Assembly: GCA_023426125.1 (NCBI GenBank) | Contig: JAFABI010000070.1 | Coordinates: 59,431-123,430 of the forward strand | Source of the DNA: Bacillota bacterium | GTDB taxonomy: Bacteria; Bacillota; Clostridia; Acetivibrionales; DTU013 | Length of the DNA stretch: 64,000 bases | Reading direction: 5' to 3' | Part shown: positions 1 to 8,735 of the stretch, piece after piece | How the letters are laid out: each line of letters opens with the position of its first letter | Numbering within the stretch: the stretch's first letter is position 1 | Position numbers and translations under genes: made by a program | Notes under the pieces: generated by a model | Told to the model about the DNA's origin: nothing | The model's database searches: none | Seen by the model: the letters and a program-made list of their open reading frames with translations, nothing else

Positions 1-507
1 GTACCCGGTATTTTTCCAAAGAAATACCGTCATCGCCACCGCCAGGCCCCATGAGCCGTTAAGCCATTCCAGGGGCATTATACCGGCGCAGGCCAGCAGA
101 TGGTTCATCGGTCCCCTGAAGTCGAAGAATATTTGCCAGAATAAGGCCACTGTTGCCGCCGGTATCACCATTGGCGACAGAAACAGCATGGTGATTGCCT
201 TTTTGCCATATACCGGGCGGTTTAAAAACATAGCGGCGGCCAGCGGGAGCAGCAGGCTCAGGAATACCGAAGGCACCAGAAATATCAGCGTATTCTTTAT
301 TGCTATCAGGAAAGCATGATTGCCAAACAACCCCAGGATGTTTTTCAGGCCGACAAATCTTCCGTTCACAGGGTTGTCTGTCAATGCATATCCCACCCCT
401 GCGATGAACGGTATAAGAAAAAACAATAGAAAGCCGCAAAGGCTTGGTAATAAAAAAAGTATGGCAGGCAGTTTTCTTGCCTGCTTCCTTAAGGTTCGCA
501 TATTCAT
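1..507 (-). CDS. Sugar ABC transporter permease, MalF/UgpA type, partial
   Basis: The reading frame runs from an ATG at 507 off the left edge of the window, giving the first 169 residues of a binding-protein-dependent permease. Three hydrophobic spans are visible: residues about 12-35 (ending LLFFLIPFIAGVGYAL), 65-90 and 100-125. The order of segments and the closing VFLWKNTGY fit the MalF/UgpA/LacF side of carbohydrate importers, which pair with a MalG-like permease and a lipoprotein; these partners should lie beyond the window. AAGGGG stands about 14 bases before the chosen ATG. An in-frame ATG at 531 exists but has no clear Shine-Dalgarno sequence. The substrate cannot be read from this fragment. 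The C-terminal half with the EAA loop is missing only because the window ends. Confidence 0.85.
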   Translation of the reverse strand, partial: MNMRTLRKQARKLPAILFLLPSLCGFLLFFLIPFIAGVGYALTDNPVNGRFVGLKNILGLFGNHAFLIAIKNTLIFLVPSVFLSLLLPLAAAMFLNRPVYGKKAITMLFLSPMVIPAATVALFWQIFFDFRGPMNHLLACAGIMPLEWLNGSWGLAVAMTVFLWKNTGY

Positions 508-617
508 CAGAGTTATGTAATTCCCCTTCATATAAGCCGGATTTAACTTCTACTACGGGAAATTATATAACTCCGGTATGTATTCTTTGTGTACTTAGTG
601 TTTAAATCGTGTGTATT

Positions 618-1763
618 TTAGGAGTGAAACGATGCAGGGATAATTTCACCTTTGTACATGGCCCTGGCGGCAATATCTATTTTTAAAACCTTTTCATACA
701 TCCGTATCAGCGGAATCTCCCGTTCCGTCACAATCGATACGGCGTTACCGGCATTGCCGCTCCTTCCGGTCCTGCCGGCCCTGTGCAAATAGTCCTTTGC
801 GTTTTCCGGCATATATAGGTTGAATATATGCGTCACTCCTTCAATGTGAAGGCCCCGGGCTGCAAGGTCCGAGGATACCAGCAACTGCAGCTTGCCCGAC
901 CTGAAATCCTCCATGGTCTTCTTTCTATCCAGCTTGATGCTGGCGCCATGAATGCTTTCCGCCTTAAGTCCATGGTATTTGAGCTTTTCAGCCAGGATCT
1001 CGATCTCTTTTCCCTGGCTGACAAACACAATCGCCTTTTCAGGATTCATGATCCGTACCAGTTTTCTCAAAACCTCGATTTTATCCCTTTCCTCAGCGAC
1101 AAAACAGAAGTGCCGGATTTGATCCGGGACGACGATGCTTTGAGAGCTTCGAATGATTTCCGGCTCTTTCATCAATTCCGAAGCCCTCTTTACCGTATCG
1201 TTGGTAATGGATGCGGAAAACATCATAAGCTGCCGCTCTTTCAGCGTGCTCTTGATCACGGCTTTGACGGTTTCGGCATTGTTATCGTCCATCAGCCTGT
1301 CTGCTTCGTCAATAACGATGGTTTTCACCGTATGCGCCGATATTTTCTTTTTCTTTATCAGTTCAAGGATTCTTCCCGGAGAACCCACAAGAATATGGGG
1401 CTTCTCTTTCAGCTTCTCGATTTGCCGGTCTATGTTGACATTGCCGATGATGGGAGCCGCATTCGCCTTTAAATCCGAATTTCCGGCAAGCCTTTCGATC
1501 TGCCGCAAGATCTGTATGGCCAGTTCGTGTGTGGGCACCAGGACAATCGCCTGCATTTCCTTTTTGCTGAAATCCAGCTTTTCAAAGAGCGGGAGCAGAA
1601 ACGCAAGGGTTTTTCCCGTACCGGTTTCAGACTGCACGATGAGATCCCTGTTTTTCAACGCCTGCGGTATGGCCTTCTCCTGCACATCTGTCGGTACTGT
1701 AATATTTTCGTTTTTTAGAGCATCCACCAGGGTAGCTCTTAAGCCAAGTGAATCAAACGTCAT
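618..1763 (-). CDS. DEAD-box ATP-dependent RNA helicase
   Basis: A 381-residue helicase core with almost no tail, so a minimal DEAD-box protein of the kind used in ribosome assembly, mRNA turnover or cold adaptation. Motifs in order: Q motif (PTDVQEKAIP), Walker A as SETGTGKT near 45, PTHELA, SPGR, DEAD (VIDEADRL) near 152, FSAS in place of the usual SAT, IVFVS, ARGLHIEGV and HRAGRTGR near 328. The serine instead of alanine before TGTGKT and SAS instead of SAT are conservative. The gene begins 63 bases after the stop of the ABC-F gene on the same strand (AGGA precedes the ATG), so the two are probably co-transcribed. There is no C-terminal RNA-binding extension, so which RNA it acts on cannot be told. 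Confidence 0.93.
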   Translation of the reverse strand: MTFDSLGLRATLVDALKNENITVPTDVQEKAIPQALKNRDLIVQSETGTGKTLAFLLPLFEKLDFSKKEMQAIVLVPTHELAIQILRQIERLAGNSDLKANAAPIIGNVNIDRQIEKLKEKPHILVGSPGRILELIKKKKISAHTVKTIVIDEADRLMDDNNAETVKAVIKSTLKERQLMMFSASITNDTVKRASELMKEPEIIRSSQSIVVPDQIRHFCFVAEERDKIEVLRKLVRIMNPEKAIVFVSQGKEIEILAEKLKYHGLKAESIHGASIKLDRKKTMEDFRSGKLQLLVSSDLAARGLHIEGVTHIFNLYMPENAKDYLHRAGRTGRSGNAGNAVSIVTEREIPLIRMYEKVLKIDIAARAMYKGEIIPASFHS

Positions 1764-1826
1764 TCGATTTTATCCTCCATGTCTCCGCCATGCCGGTTGG
1801 AACCTCCACTGCGCACAGCTCCTCTG

Positions 1827-3737
1827 TTAATCTCCTCTATCCATCTTCTCTGCTATTTCATTTAAATAGGTCCAGCGCTCAATTGCCGCATCCAGCTGCT
1901 TTTCCAGGCGCTCCTTTTCCGCCAGGAGGCCGGGTAGCCGCTGAAAATCGCTGGCTGCACCGTTTATATCCTCATTTATCCTCTTTACTTTCTCTTCCAG
2001 CTCCGCAACAATTTCGTCGATCTGTTCAAATTCCTTCTGCTCCTTGAAGGTAAACTTCACGGGTTTGGGTTTGTTATTTTCCGCACTATATGTCTTTTTC
2101 CCAATTACGTGATTGTTATTCCTGCTTTCTGTTTCCATTCCGGAAGCAGCAATGCTCTCACTGTAATCGGTGTAATTTCCGGTAAACATTTCTATCCTTC
2201 CGCCGCCGGCAAGCACAAAAAGCTTATCCGCCACCCTGTCCAAAAAGTATCGGTCATGGGATACGGCTATAACGGCTCCGGGGAAGTCGTCAATATAGCT
2301 TTCAAGAATTGTCAGGGTCTGTATGTCCAGGTCATTGGTGGGTTCATCCAGAAGCAGAATGTTGGGAGAGCCCATCAGAATTCTTAAAAGGTACAGCCTT
2401 CTTTTTTCACCGCCTGAAAGCCTGGATACGGGTGTCCATTGCACTGCCGGAGGGAACAGGAACCTGTCCAGCATTTGTGCCGCAGTAACATTACCTTCCC
2501 TTGTCGTTATGAATTCCGCTTCTTCACGGACATAGTCAATGACCCTGAGATTTGCATCCAGTCCATCGTTTTCCTGCCCGAAATACCCGATTTTTACGGT
2601 TTCTCCGGTAACCAGGCTTCCGCAGTCCGGTTTCAAGCGCCCTGCAATCAACTTAAGCAGCGTGGTCTTGCCGCTGCCGTTTGGGCCGATGATGCCGATC
2701 CTGTCGTCTCTTAAGACGACGTAACTGAAGCCTTTGATAACATCCGCGCCAGAAAAACCCTTGTACACTTCCGCCAGCTCGATTACCTTTTTCCCAAGGC
2801 GGGCTGCGCCGGCATTGATTTCGATATTTTGATTTTCTACCAGGGGCTTTTCCTCCTGCAACGACTGAAATCTGTCAATTCTGGCTTTTTGTTTGGTAGA
2901 ACGGGCTTTCGCCCCTTTCCTCATCCATTCCAGTTCGCTGCGGTAAAGGTTCTGGCGCTTTCTTTCCGCCGACTGCTCCAGTTCCTCCCTTTCCGCCTTC
3001 ATCTCAAGGTACTTGCTATAGTTGGCCTGATAGCTGAAAAGCCGGCCTCTGTCCAGTTCGATGATGCGGTTTGCCACACGGTCAAGAAAATACCTGTCGT
3101 GAGTGACCATAAGCAAAGCGCCTTTTCGGCTGTTAAGGTACTTTTCAAGCCAGTCGACGGTGTCATTGTCGATATGGTTGGTAGGCTCGTCAAGAATCAG
3201 CAGATCCGAAGGGGCAATCAGGGAGTACGCCATGGCTACCCGTTTTTTCCGGCCGCCGGAAAGTGTACCGATATTCGCGTGAAAATCATGGATACCCAGC
3301 CTGGTAAGGATATTCTTCGCTTCACTTTCCATGTTCCAGGCTCCTGCCACATCCATCCTTTGATTCAGCGCGACCAGCTTTTTTCCGATCTGTGCATCGT
3401 CAGGATTTTCCTCCGCTTTTTGCAAAACATCTTCATATTCCCTTAGCAACTGCATCTCCGGAGAATTCCCCTTAAAAACATGCTCTAGCACGGTGACATC
3501 CCCATCAAAGGCGGGATTTTGCGGCAAATAGCCGATTCTTATGCCCTTTATGGCAATGATGCTTCCGGTATCGGGCTTTTCTTCACCGGCAAGAATTTTT
3601 AAAAGCGTTGACTTACCCGTCCCGTTGATTCCGATCAGCCCGATTTTCTCACCCTCGTTAATGCCTATTGATAAATTGTCAAACAATATTTTCTCGCTAT
3701 AGCTTTTGGAAATCCCCTCGGCCGATAAAATATGCAA
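1827..3737 (-). CDS. ABC-F family ATPase, Uup-like
   Basis: A 636-residue soluble protein with two ABC ATPase domains and no membrane segment, the ABC-F layout (translation factors and ribosome-protection proteins). Domain 1 has Walker A GINGTGKST, signature LSGGRKKR and LDEPTNHID; domain 2 has GPNGSGKTT, LSGGEKRR and LDEPTNDLD. The inter-domain linker (about 235-300) is charged and helical, and the last 80 residues are a heptad-rich coiled coil, as in the Uup/YdiF branch. The start is a TTG at 3735-3737 because AGGAG lies seven bases upstream and no better ATG exists. A sigma-A-type promoter sits 40-70 bases upstream. A housekeeping role at the ribosome is more likely than antibiotic resistance, but that is inference from the tail type. 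Confidence 0.92.
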   Translation of the reverse strand: MHILSAEGISKSYSEKILFDNLSIGINEGEKIGLIGINGTGKSTLLKILAGEEKPDTGSIIAIKGIRIGYLPQNPAFDGDVTVLEHVFKGNSPEMQLLREYEDVLQKAEENPDDAQIGKKLVALNQRMDVAGAWNMESEAKNILTRLGIHDFHANIGTLSGGRKKRVAMAYSLIAPSDLLILDEPTNHIDNDTVDWLEKYLNSRKGALLMVTHDRYFLDRVANRIIELDRGRLFSYQANYSKYLEMKAEREELEQSAERKRQNLYRSELEWMRKGAKARSTKQKARIDRFQSLQEEKPLVENQNIEINAGAARLGKKVIELAEVYKGFSGADVIKGFSYVVLRDDRIGIIGPNGSGKTTLLKLIAGRLKPDCGSLVTGETVKIGYFGQENDGLDANLRVIDYVREEAEFITTREGNVTAAQMLDRFLFPPAVQWTPVSRLSGGEKRRLYLLRILMGSPNILLLDEPTNDLDIQTLTILESYIDDFPGAVIAVSHDRYFLDRVADKLFVLAGGGRIEMFTGNYTDYSESIAASGMETESRNNNHVIGKKTYSAENNKPKPVKFTFKEQKEFEQIDEIVAELEEKVKRINEDINGAASDFQRLPGLLAEKERLEKQLDAAIERWTYLNEIAEKMDRGD

Positions 3738-3777
3738 ACCCGTACTCCTTTACTAAGTAAAGCTTATGATATACATT

Positions 3778-3806
3778 ACTATACTCAATCGGTCTGTCTT
3801 TTACAA
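3778..3806 (-). promoter_or_regulatory. Sigma-A-type promoter for the ABC-F/helicase unit
   Basis: Read on the minus strand: TTGTAA, 17-base spacer, TATAGT. It lies between the remains of the decayed PLP-enzyme gene and the TTG start at 3737, leaving a leader of about 30 bases that contains the AGGAG ribosome binding site. Confidence 0.6.
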
Positions 3807-3849
3807 GCAGTTTTTGCACGATCGACGCTGTAAAAAAATTATGGCCCAT

Positions 3850-4276
3850 AGTAAAGCGGTTTATTCCATCGTCAATCTCCTCGAGGACCCTGACAGGCTT
3901 TCCAAGGCATCGCCCCACCTCGGAGAGCCCTTCGGCCACCCCTGCTGTTCACAATAGTGATCAGGTCGGCCACCCTGCTCAACTCTGCAAACCGTTCCCA
4001 TTTATCTTTTCCGATGAGGGGATACGCAATAAGAATATCTCTGGTACCTGCACAGGCCATCACTTCGGCTTCCGAAATCTTCGCTCATGTGATTCCTTTT
4101 GCACCGAACTCCAATTGTTTTTTAGCCAGAAAAGTGCATTTGTGCGCTTTGATATGTGGCCGGTGAGTTATCCCATACTTCCTGTTCCCCTCGACCATCC
4201 TCCTTATATTCCCATACGCCGTATCCAGGTCAATAAGGACGGCCGGTATAGAAATCTCTTGATATAAAGAATGCAT
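3850..4276 (-). pseudogene. Decayed alanine-racemase-N-type PLP enzyme (D-threonine aldolase/D-serine dehydratase-like), 5' part only
   Basis: The first 64 codons (4276-4088) read AVLIDLDTAYGNIRRMVEGN and then RPHIKAHKC, the hallmark start of the family with the PLP-binding lysine region. The frame then meets a TGA at 4085-4087 where relatives usually have cysteine in a GITCAK-like stretch, but continues in the same frame with AKISEAEVMACAG and DILIAYPLIG. Near 3945 a one-base shift moves homology to another frame (LGKPVRVLEEIDDGINR). After about residue 140 the similarity stops and the ABC-F promoter region begins. A complete relative has about 360 residues, so more than half is missing. I regard it as dead; the cysteine-to-TGA change alone could suggest selenocysteine, but the frameshift and truncation argue against it. 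Confidence 0.75.
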
Positions 4277-4314
4277 TTATAAACCCAGCTTTCATATTTG
4301 TACTTACTTATATA

Positions 4315-6651
4315 CTACCCGGTTTGTGTCCCGTATTGTCCGGGAGTGATCCCCTCATGCTTTTTAAAGACTCTGATGAATGCATTGCTGTTATAGAAAC
4401 CAACGGTTTTGGCAATCCCGGTTATATTGAGATCACCCTTTTTCAACAGCTTCTTGGCTTTTTCCACCCTGAATCTGCTTATATAATCAAGCAGGAGTTC
4501 TCCGGTCTGATCACGGAAAACACTTGCAAGATATTTGGGGCTCATGTTCAATTCTTCAGCAATCATCGAAATGCTGAGATTGGAATCGGAATAATGCTTA
4601 TCGACAAATGCCACCACGCCATCCCTGATTTTACTGCCGGTATTCTTCTTCCGTTTCAGGACATACCCGCAAACCTTCTGCAGGATACCTGTCATCTGCT
4701 TCTTCATTTCAGCAACGGTATCGCAGTTGACCAGCTCTTTGACAGGATCATGCTTATCCTGGAAAACATTGTCCCAACTCATGCCGATTTCATCAACCGC
4801 CTTGATCAGAGTGCTGACCAGGTCGAATAGAAGGCATTTGGCCATATGAATCGGCAGGGACTCATTGGAGAAATTGTACCTGAACACCTCCTCCAGAAGC
4901 TTGACAGCCTTTTCATAATCACCGTATTTCACGAAATTGACCAGCTGCATTTCCGTCTCCAGTGAATAGCTGTAATTACGTATCTGGGTACGTATATCCT
5001 TGTACCTTATGATCTTTTTGTTTTCCATCACCATCCTGTATTCCATTGCTTCCAGGGTCTCTTGGTAAGCTCTGGTGATGCCGGCTGCATCCCTGTGTAT
5101 ACCGCTTATTGATACGGTAAAAAGTATTTTCATTTTTTTTCGGACTATTTCCATGGCCTCACTTGCTATTTCAAACAGCTTCCTCTCATTAACCTCGTCA
5201 TCCTGCCCGTCTTGGTTAAAATTGACGAGGCATGCCAGCATCTCATCGATTTCAATCATATAGTTCATATGCTCTTGAGCCATCAGCTCCTCTATGACAC
5301 TGCCAATTGAAAATTGTACAAGCTTGAGCTCCTTTGCCTTATCCTCTTCCCCGGCATCCGCTGAAAAGCCGGAACAGCTCTCGATATAAAACAGCATCAA
5401 AGCGAATTGATCAGAATAGAGCTTGAAATCATATGAAGAAAATGCATCGTAGATGGAAAGATTGCTTTCGATTTTTCCTTTCAGCAGCCGTGCAAGATAG
5501 CTTTCACGCAATACCTTTTTCTGCTGCTCTATCATTTCTGCATTTCTATCCTTTTCATTGATGGTATTGGTTATCGTTTCCTGTATGAAGCTATATTCGT
5601 TTTTTATCTCGCCCTCGGAAATACCTGTTTTGCTTACCAGCGTCTTAACCAGCATGCTTATTGGCATATAATTTTTCCTTGCATACAGGAAGGCAGCTAT
5701 TCCGCCGACCAGAAACCACAGTAGGACAGTAAGCATTGTAAATCTCTTGATGTATTGAACTTTCTCCATCAATACCTTATCCGGTATGATTGTAATGTAT
5801 TTCCAGTCTGTAATCTGTGACGAAATGCATGATACCAGAACCCGTTCTCCGTTTATGACCTCGTAGGATACTTCATTCTGTGTCTCTGCAATCTTTTCAT
5901 ATATCAAAGGCTGCTTGATAAAATCGGGCTGAGTTGATGTGATCAAGGTATTATCCTTGTTTATGACCAGAATCACACCCTGATTCACCCATTTGATGTT
6001 CTTGATCGCCTCCTGCAGGCGTCCTATATTCAGTTTAATTATGATTGTGGCAGCCGATGCCTTTGGGTCCTCAATGGGGAGAGACTTTACATATAGGACG
6101 GAATTTGCCACCTTGTTCTTATCATTTTTTGCACCAAGCGGAATATAATCCCCCAGGTATGTCCCGCGGACCATCTTCTGCCATTCCTTGTAGCTGATAT
6201 TGTCTCTTGTATGGTACAATTCATACAGTATTCTCGGGTCGATCCTGCCGCTTGGGGAAATCCCGGAATCAAGATTCTTGAAATATACGTAAAAGTTATC
6301 AACAAAGCCGTTTGCAGTCTGATAGACCATAAAATCCTTGATGATTTGCAGGATAGAGTAATTCTTATAATCCTGCAAGGGAGTCCTGGCAAACAACAGG
6401 CCTTCAACGCCCTTGTTCCATGCGATTTGCCTTCCCAAGCTCTCTATGTCCTGCATTTGACGGTCCATAGCCTGCTGTACCTGCTTCAGCAAAGCGGCAT
6501 TTGTCCGGTTTGTTTCATATTTCAGGGCTCTTGATGTTTCAAAGGAAACAAGGCCAAATAGCAGGATGGATATGATCAAAATCGACACATAGGATAAAAG
6601 CATTGAAATCAATATACTCTTTCTCTTTCGTACAAAATCCTTAAAAGTCAT
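4315..6651 (-). CDS. Membrane-anchored AraC-family regulator (YesN-like)
   Basis: About 778 residues: an N-terminal membrane segment (residues roughly 14-38), an extracellular sensor of about 260 residues, a second membrane segment (about 300-322), a cytoplasmic linker, and a C-terminal AraC DNA-binding domain with two helix-turn-helix motifs (SISMIAEELNMSPKYLASVF and, near the end, ITGIAKTVGFYNSNAFIRVF). This one-component design senses an outside ligand and is typically found beside Lpl-type sugar importers in Firmicutes; here it follows the two permease genes on the same strand. I chose the ATG at 6651, nine bases after GGAG; another in-frame ATG at 6660 directly abuts that GGAG and is less likely. 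It probably activates the importer operon. The ligand is unknown. Confidence 0.88.
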   Translation of the reverse strand: MTFKDFVRKRKSILISMLLSYVSILIISILLFGLVSFETSRALKYETNRTNAALLKQVQQAMDRQMQDIESLGRQIAWNKGVEGLLFARTPLQDYKNYSILQIIKDFMVYQTANGFVDNFYVYFKNLDSGISPSGRIDPRILYELYHTRDNISYKEWQKMVRGTYLGDYIPLGAKNDKNKVANSVLYVKSLPIEDPKASAATIIIKLNIGRLQEAIKNIKWVNQGVILVINKDNTLITSTQPDFIKQPLIYEKIAETQNEVSYEVINGERVLVSCISSQITDWKYITIIPDKVLMEKVQYIKRFTMLTVLLWFLVGGIAAFLYARKNYMPISMLVKTLVSKTGISEGEIKNEYSFIQETITNTINEKDRNAEMIEQQKKVLRESYLARLLKGKIESNLSIYDAFSSYDFKLYSDQFALMLFYIESCSGFSADAGEEDKAKELKLVQFSIGSVIEELMAQEHMNYMIEIDEMLACLVNFNQDGQDDEVNERKLFEIASEAMEIVRKKMKILFTVSISGIHRDAAGITRAYQETLEAMEYRMVMENKKIIRYKDIRTQIRNYSYSLETEMQLVNFVKYGDYEKAVKLLEEVFRYNFSNESLPIHMAKCLLFDLVSTLIKAVDEIGMSWDNVFQDKHDPVKELVNCDTVAEMKKQMTGILQKVCGYVLKRKKNTGSKIRDGVVAFVDKHYSDSNLSISMIAEELNMSPKYLASVFRDQTGELLLDYISRFRVEKAKKLLKKGDLNITGIAKTVGFYNSNAFIRVFKKHEGITPGQYGTQTG

Positions 6652-6805
6652 CAGGTTCATCTCCGCTTGGCTTTTCTACTATCCTTGACCGGATCTAGAA
6701 ATTATGTCAACCACAGTATGTCCAGAGTAACACATTTTCTTCTTGGATGAAAGAGCGAATTTCAAGCAAATCCCGTCACCGGGACCAACTCCCGCACGCC
6801 AGCGC

Positions 6806-7684
6806 TCATCCCTTGAGCGCTCCGACCATGACACCTTTTACGAAGTATTTCTGCAGGAACGGGTAAACACATATGATTGGTATGGTTGCAACCATTATTG
6901 CCGCATATTTTATGGTTTCGCCTATGGGTACTCTGTCCGTATTTCCGGCCCCCGTAGTCATACTTTCCACACTGCTGTTTATGACAATCTCCCTCAGAAT
7001 CAGCTGCAGCGGGTACTTTTCTCTATCCCTCAGGAATATCATGGCATAGAACCACGCATTCCAGCGTTCTACGCCATAAAATAAAAGGATTACGACAAGT
7101 ACCGGCAGGGATAATGGAATCACCACATGCAGCAGCACTGTAAAATCGTTGGCGCCATCTATCTTTGCTGATTCTTCTACTCCTCTTGGAACAGAAAGGA
7201 ACGATGTTCTCATAATGATCAGGTTCCATGTATTGATCGCCGGCGGGAGCAAAACGGCCCAAAAGGTGTTGCTAATGTGGATACCCCTGGCAAGCAGGTA
7301 TAATGGAATCAAGCCTCCGCTAAAAAACATGGTGAATACCACAAGGAACATGATGAAATTTTTAAAAAACAATTTATTTCTCGACAGTACAAACGCTCCC
7401 AAAACAGTAAAGGACATGTTGATAATCACGCCCATTATCAGGTAAAAGAGCGTGTTGCCATATCCGCTAAGTATCGCCGGGTTTTCAAGAACAGATTGAT
7501 ATGCCTGCAAAGTAGCTCCGATCGGCGCATACAATAACCCTGTATGCTTCATCAAGCTTGTAGGATCACTGATGGATGCAAAAAACACATGCAAAAAAGG
7601 GTATATAGTAATCAATATTAATAAAGACAAAAATAGAACGTTGAATGCGGCGAATATCTTTTCGCCATTGCTTCTTCTAACCAT
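6806..7684 (-). CDS. Carbohydrate ABC transporter permease, LplC/YtcP type
   Basis: 292 residues with six hydrophobic spans and the EAA loop in the form EESAKIDGANDFTVLLHVVI, followed by a C-terminal FVKGVMVGALKG typical of the MalG-like LplC/YtcP permeases. Together with the LplB-type permease upstream and the lipoprotein it forms an importer for an oligosaccharide or sugar-like solute. The start was set at the ATG at 7684: GAGGAGGT lies ten bases upstream, whereas the longer frame to 7747 would overlap the neighbouring permease gene in another frame. The gap to that gene is 16 bases, so they are co-transcribed. No ATPase gene is in the cluster, as is usual for this type, which shares an MsmX-like ATPase encoded elsewhere. 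Confidence 0.92.
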   Translation of the reverse strand: MVRRSNGEKIFAAFNVLFLSLLILITIYPFLHVFFASISDPTSLMKHTGLLYAPIGATLQAYQSVLENPAILSGYGNTLFYLIMGVIINMSFTVLGAFVLSRNKLFFKNFIMFLVVFTMFFSGGLIPLYLLARGIHISNTFWAVLLPPAINTWNLIIMRTSFLSVPRGVEESAKIDGANDFTVLLHVVIPLSLPVLVVILLFYGVERWNAWFYAMIFLRDREKYPLQLILREIVINSSVESMTTGAGNTDRVPIGETIKYAAIMVATIPIICVYPFLQKYFVKGVMVGALKG

Positions 7685-7700
7685 TGCTATCGGCACCTCC

Positions 7701-8657
7701 TCACCACAAGCTGGTCTCACTGGTTTTCCTGCTGATCCAGTTGGCACTTACAAGCAGAATGAAATTAATAACGGAATTGAATAATCCAACGGCAGTGCTG
7801 TAGCTGTAACTGAATTCCAGCAAACCTTTCCTGTAAACAAAGGATGATATGACATCAGCCGTCGAATAGGTAACAGGATTGTATAGAAGTATGATTTTTT
7901 CATATCCTACACTCATCATTTCACCCATCCTGAGTATGAGCATTATAATAATGGTCGGCATGATGCTGGGTATGGTGACATTCAAAGTTTGCTTCCACCT
8001 GCTCGCCCCGTCAATTATTGCCGCTTCATACAGCTCTTCATTAATTGCACTTAATGCCGCAAGATAAATTATTGCCGACCAACCCGCATCCTGCCAGATG
8101 CCTGAGACCACGTACAGAGGTTGGAACAAATGCGGCTGCATAAGCAGATTTGACCTGCTTCCGCCCAATATCACAATAATATCATTTACAACGCCTCTCA
8201 CCGACAAAAAGTCAATCATCATGCCACATACCACAATTGTAGATATGAAATGTGGAAGGTAGCTTACTGTCTGAACTGTCCTTTTGAAAGCTTTTGAGCG
8301 CACTTCATTTATCAGGAGAGCCAGTATGATCGGTGCAGGGAATCCAAAAATCAAAGAACAAATATTGATTGTAAAAGTGTTCTTAATAACCCTTAAAAAA
8401 TAATAACTCTGGAAAAAGCTTCTGAAATGTTCAAAACCCACCCAGGGGCTGCCCATAATCCCCTTCATGGGGCTATAGTCCTTGAATGCGATCACAGCGC
8501 CATACATGGGATAATAGCAGAATATGATATAGAACGCCAGCATGGGCACAGCCATCATATAGATAAGCTTATTGCTGACAATATCCTGTTTTACGGTTCC
8601 CAGCAATGACTGACCTCTACCGGCAATCATTTGATTTCGTACTTTAGCCGTTTTCAT
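7701..8657 (-). CDS. Carbohydrate ABC transporter permease, LplB/YteP type
   Basis: 318 residues beginning with a charged cytoplasmic stretch, then YMMAVPMLAFYIIFCYYPMYG, the typical first membrane segment of LplB/YteP permeases, followed by VIAFKDYSP. Five further hydrophobic spans follow, and the EAA loop reads INEELYEAAIIDGASRWKQT. It lies between the solute-binding lipoprotein gene and the second permease gene on the same strand; the three make a complete membrane part of a carbohydrate importer. ATG at 8657 is preceded by GAGGATATCAC, giving a usable ribosome binding site. The substrate is not evident from the permease itself; the neighbouring oxidoreductase and isomerase genes suggest a sugar acid, polyol or oligosaccharide derived from plant material. 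Confidence 0.92.
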   Translation of the reverse strand: MKTAKVRNQMIAGRGQSLLGTVKQDIVSNKLIYMMAVPMLAFYIIFCYYPMYGAVIAFKDYSPMKGIMGSPWVGFEHFRSFFQSYYFLRVIKNTFTINICSLIFGFPAPIILALLINEVRSKAFKRTVQTVSYLPHFISTIVVCGMMIDFLSVRGVVNDIIVILGGSRSNLLMQPHLFQPLYVVSGIWQDAGWSAIIYLAALSAINEELYEAAIIDGASRWKQTLNVTIPSIMPTIIIMLILRMGEMMSVGYEKIILLYNPVTYSTADVISSFVYRKGLLEFSYSYSTAVGLFNSVINFILLVSANWISRKTSETSLW

Positions 8658-8696
8658 AGTGATATCCTCTTCTATTCCGATGAATCTTTTTTTAAA

Positions 8697-8718
8697 GGGA
8701 GAGCTTTTACGCCCTCCC
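8697..8718 (-). promoter_or_regulatory. Intercistronic hairpin after the binding-protein gene
   Basis: GGGAGGGC and GCTCTCCC (minus strand) face each other around a six-base loop between the lipoprotein stop and the first permease gene, followed by TTTAAAAAAAG. Such hairpins commonly raise the amount of binding-protein mRNA over permease mRNA by blocking decay or partly terminating transcription. It lacks a clean U-run, so full termination is unlikely. Confidence 0.45.
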
Positions 8719-8735
8719 CTCTTTAGAGCTCAAGA

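Noticed and set aside
828..1830. Plus-strand frames opposite the DEAD-box helicase
   Set aside because: Antisense shadows of a clear helicase gene with all motifs.
4085..4087. In-frame TGA as a selenocysteine codon
   Set aside because: The gene has a frameshift about 140 bases later and lacks more than half its length; no SECIS-like hairpin was seen after the TGA.
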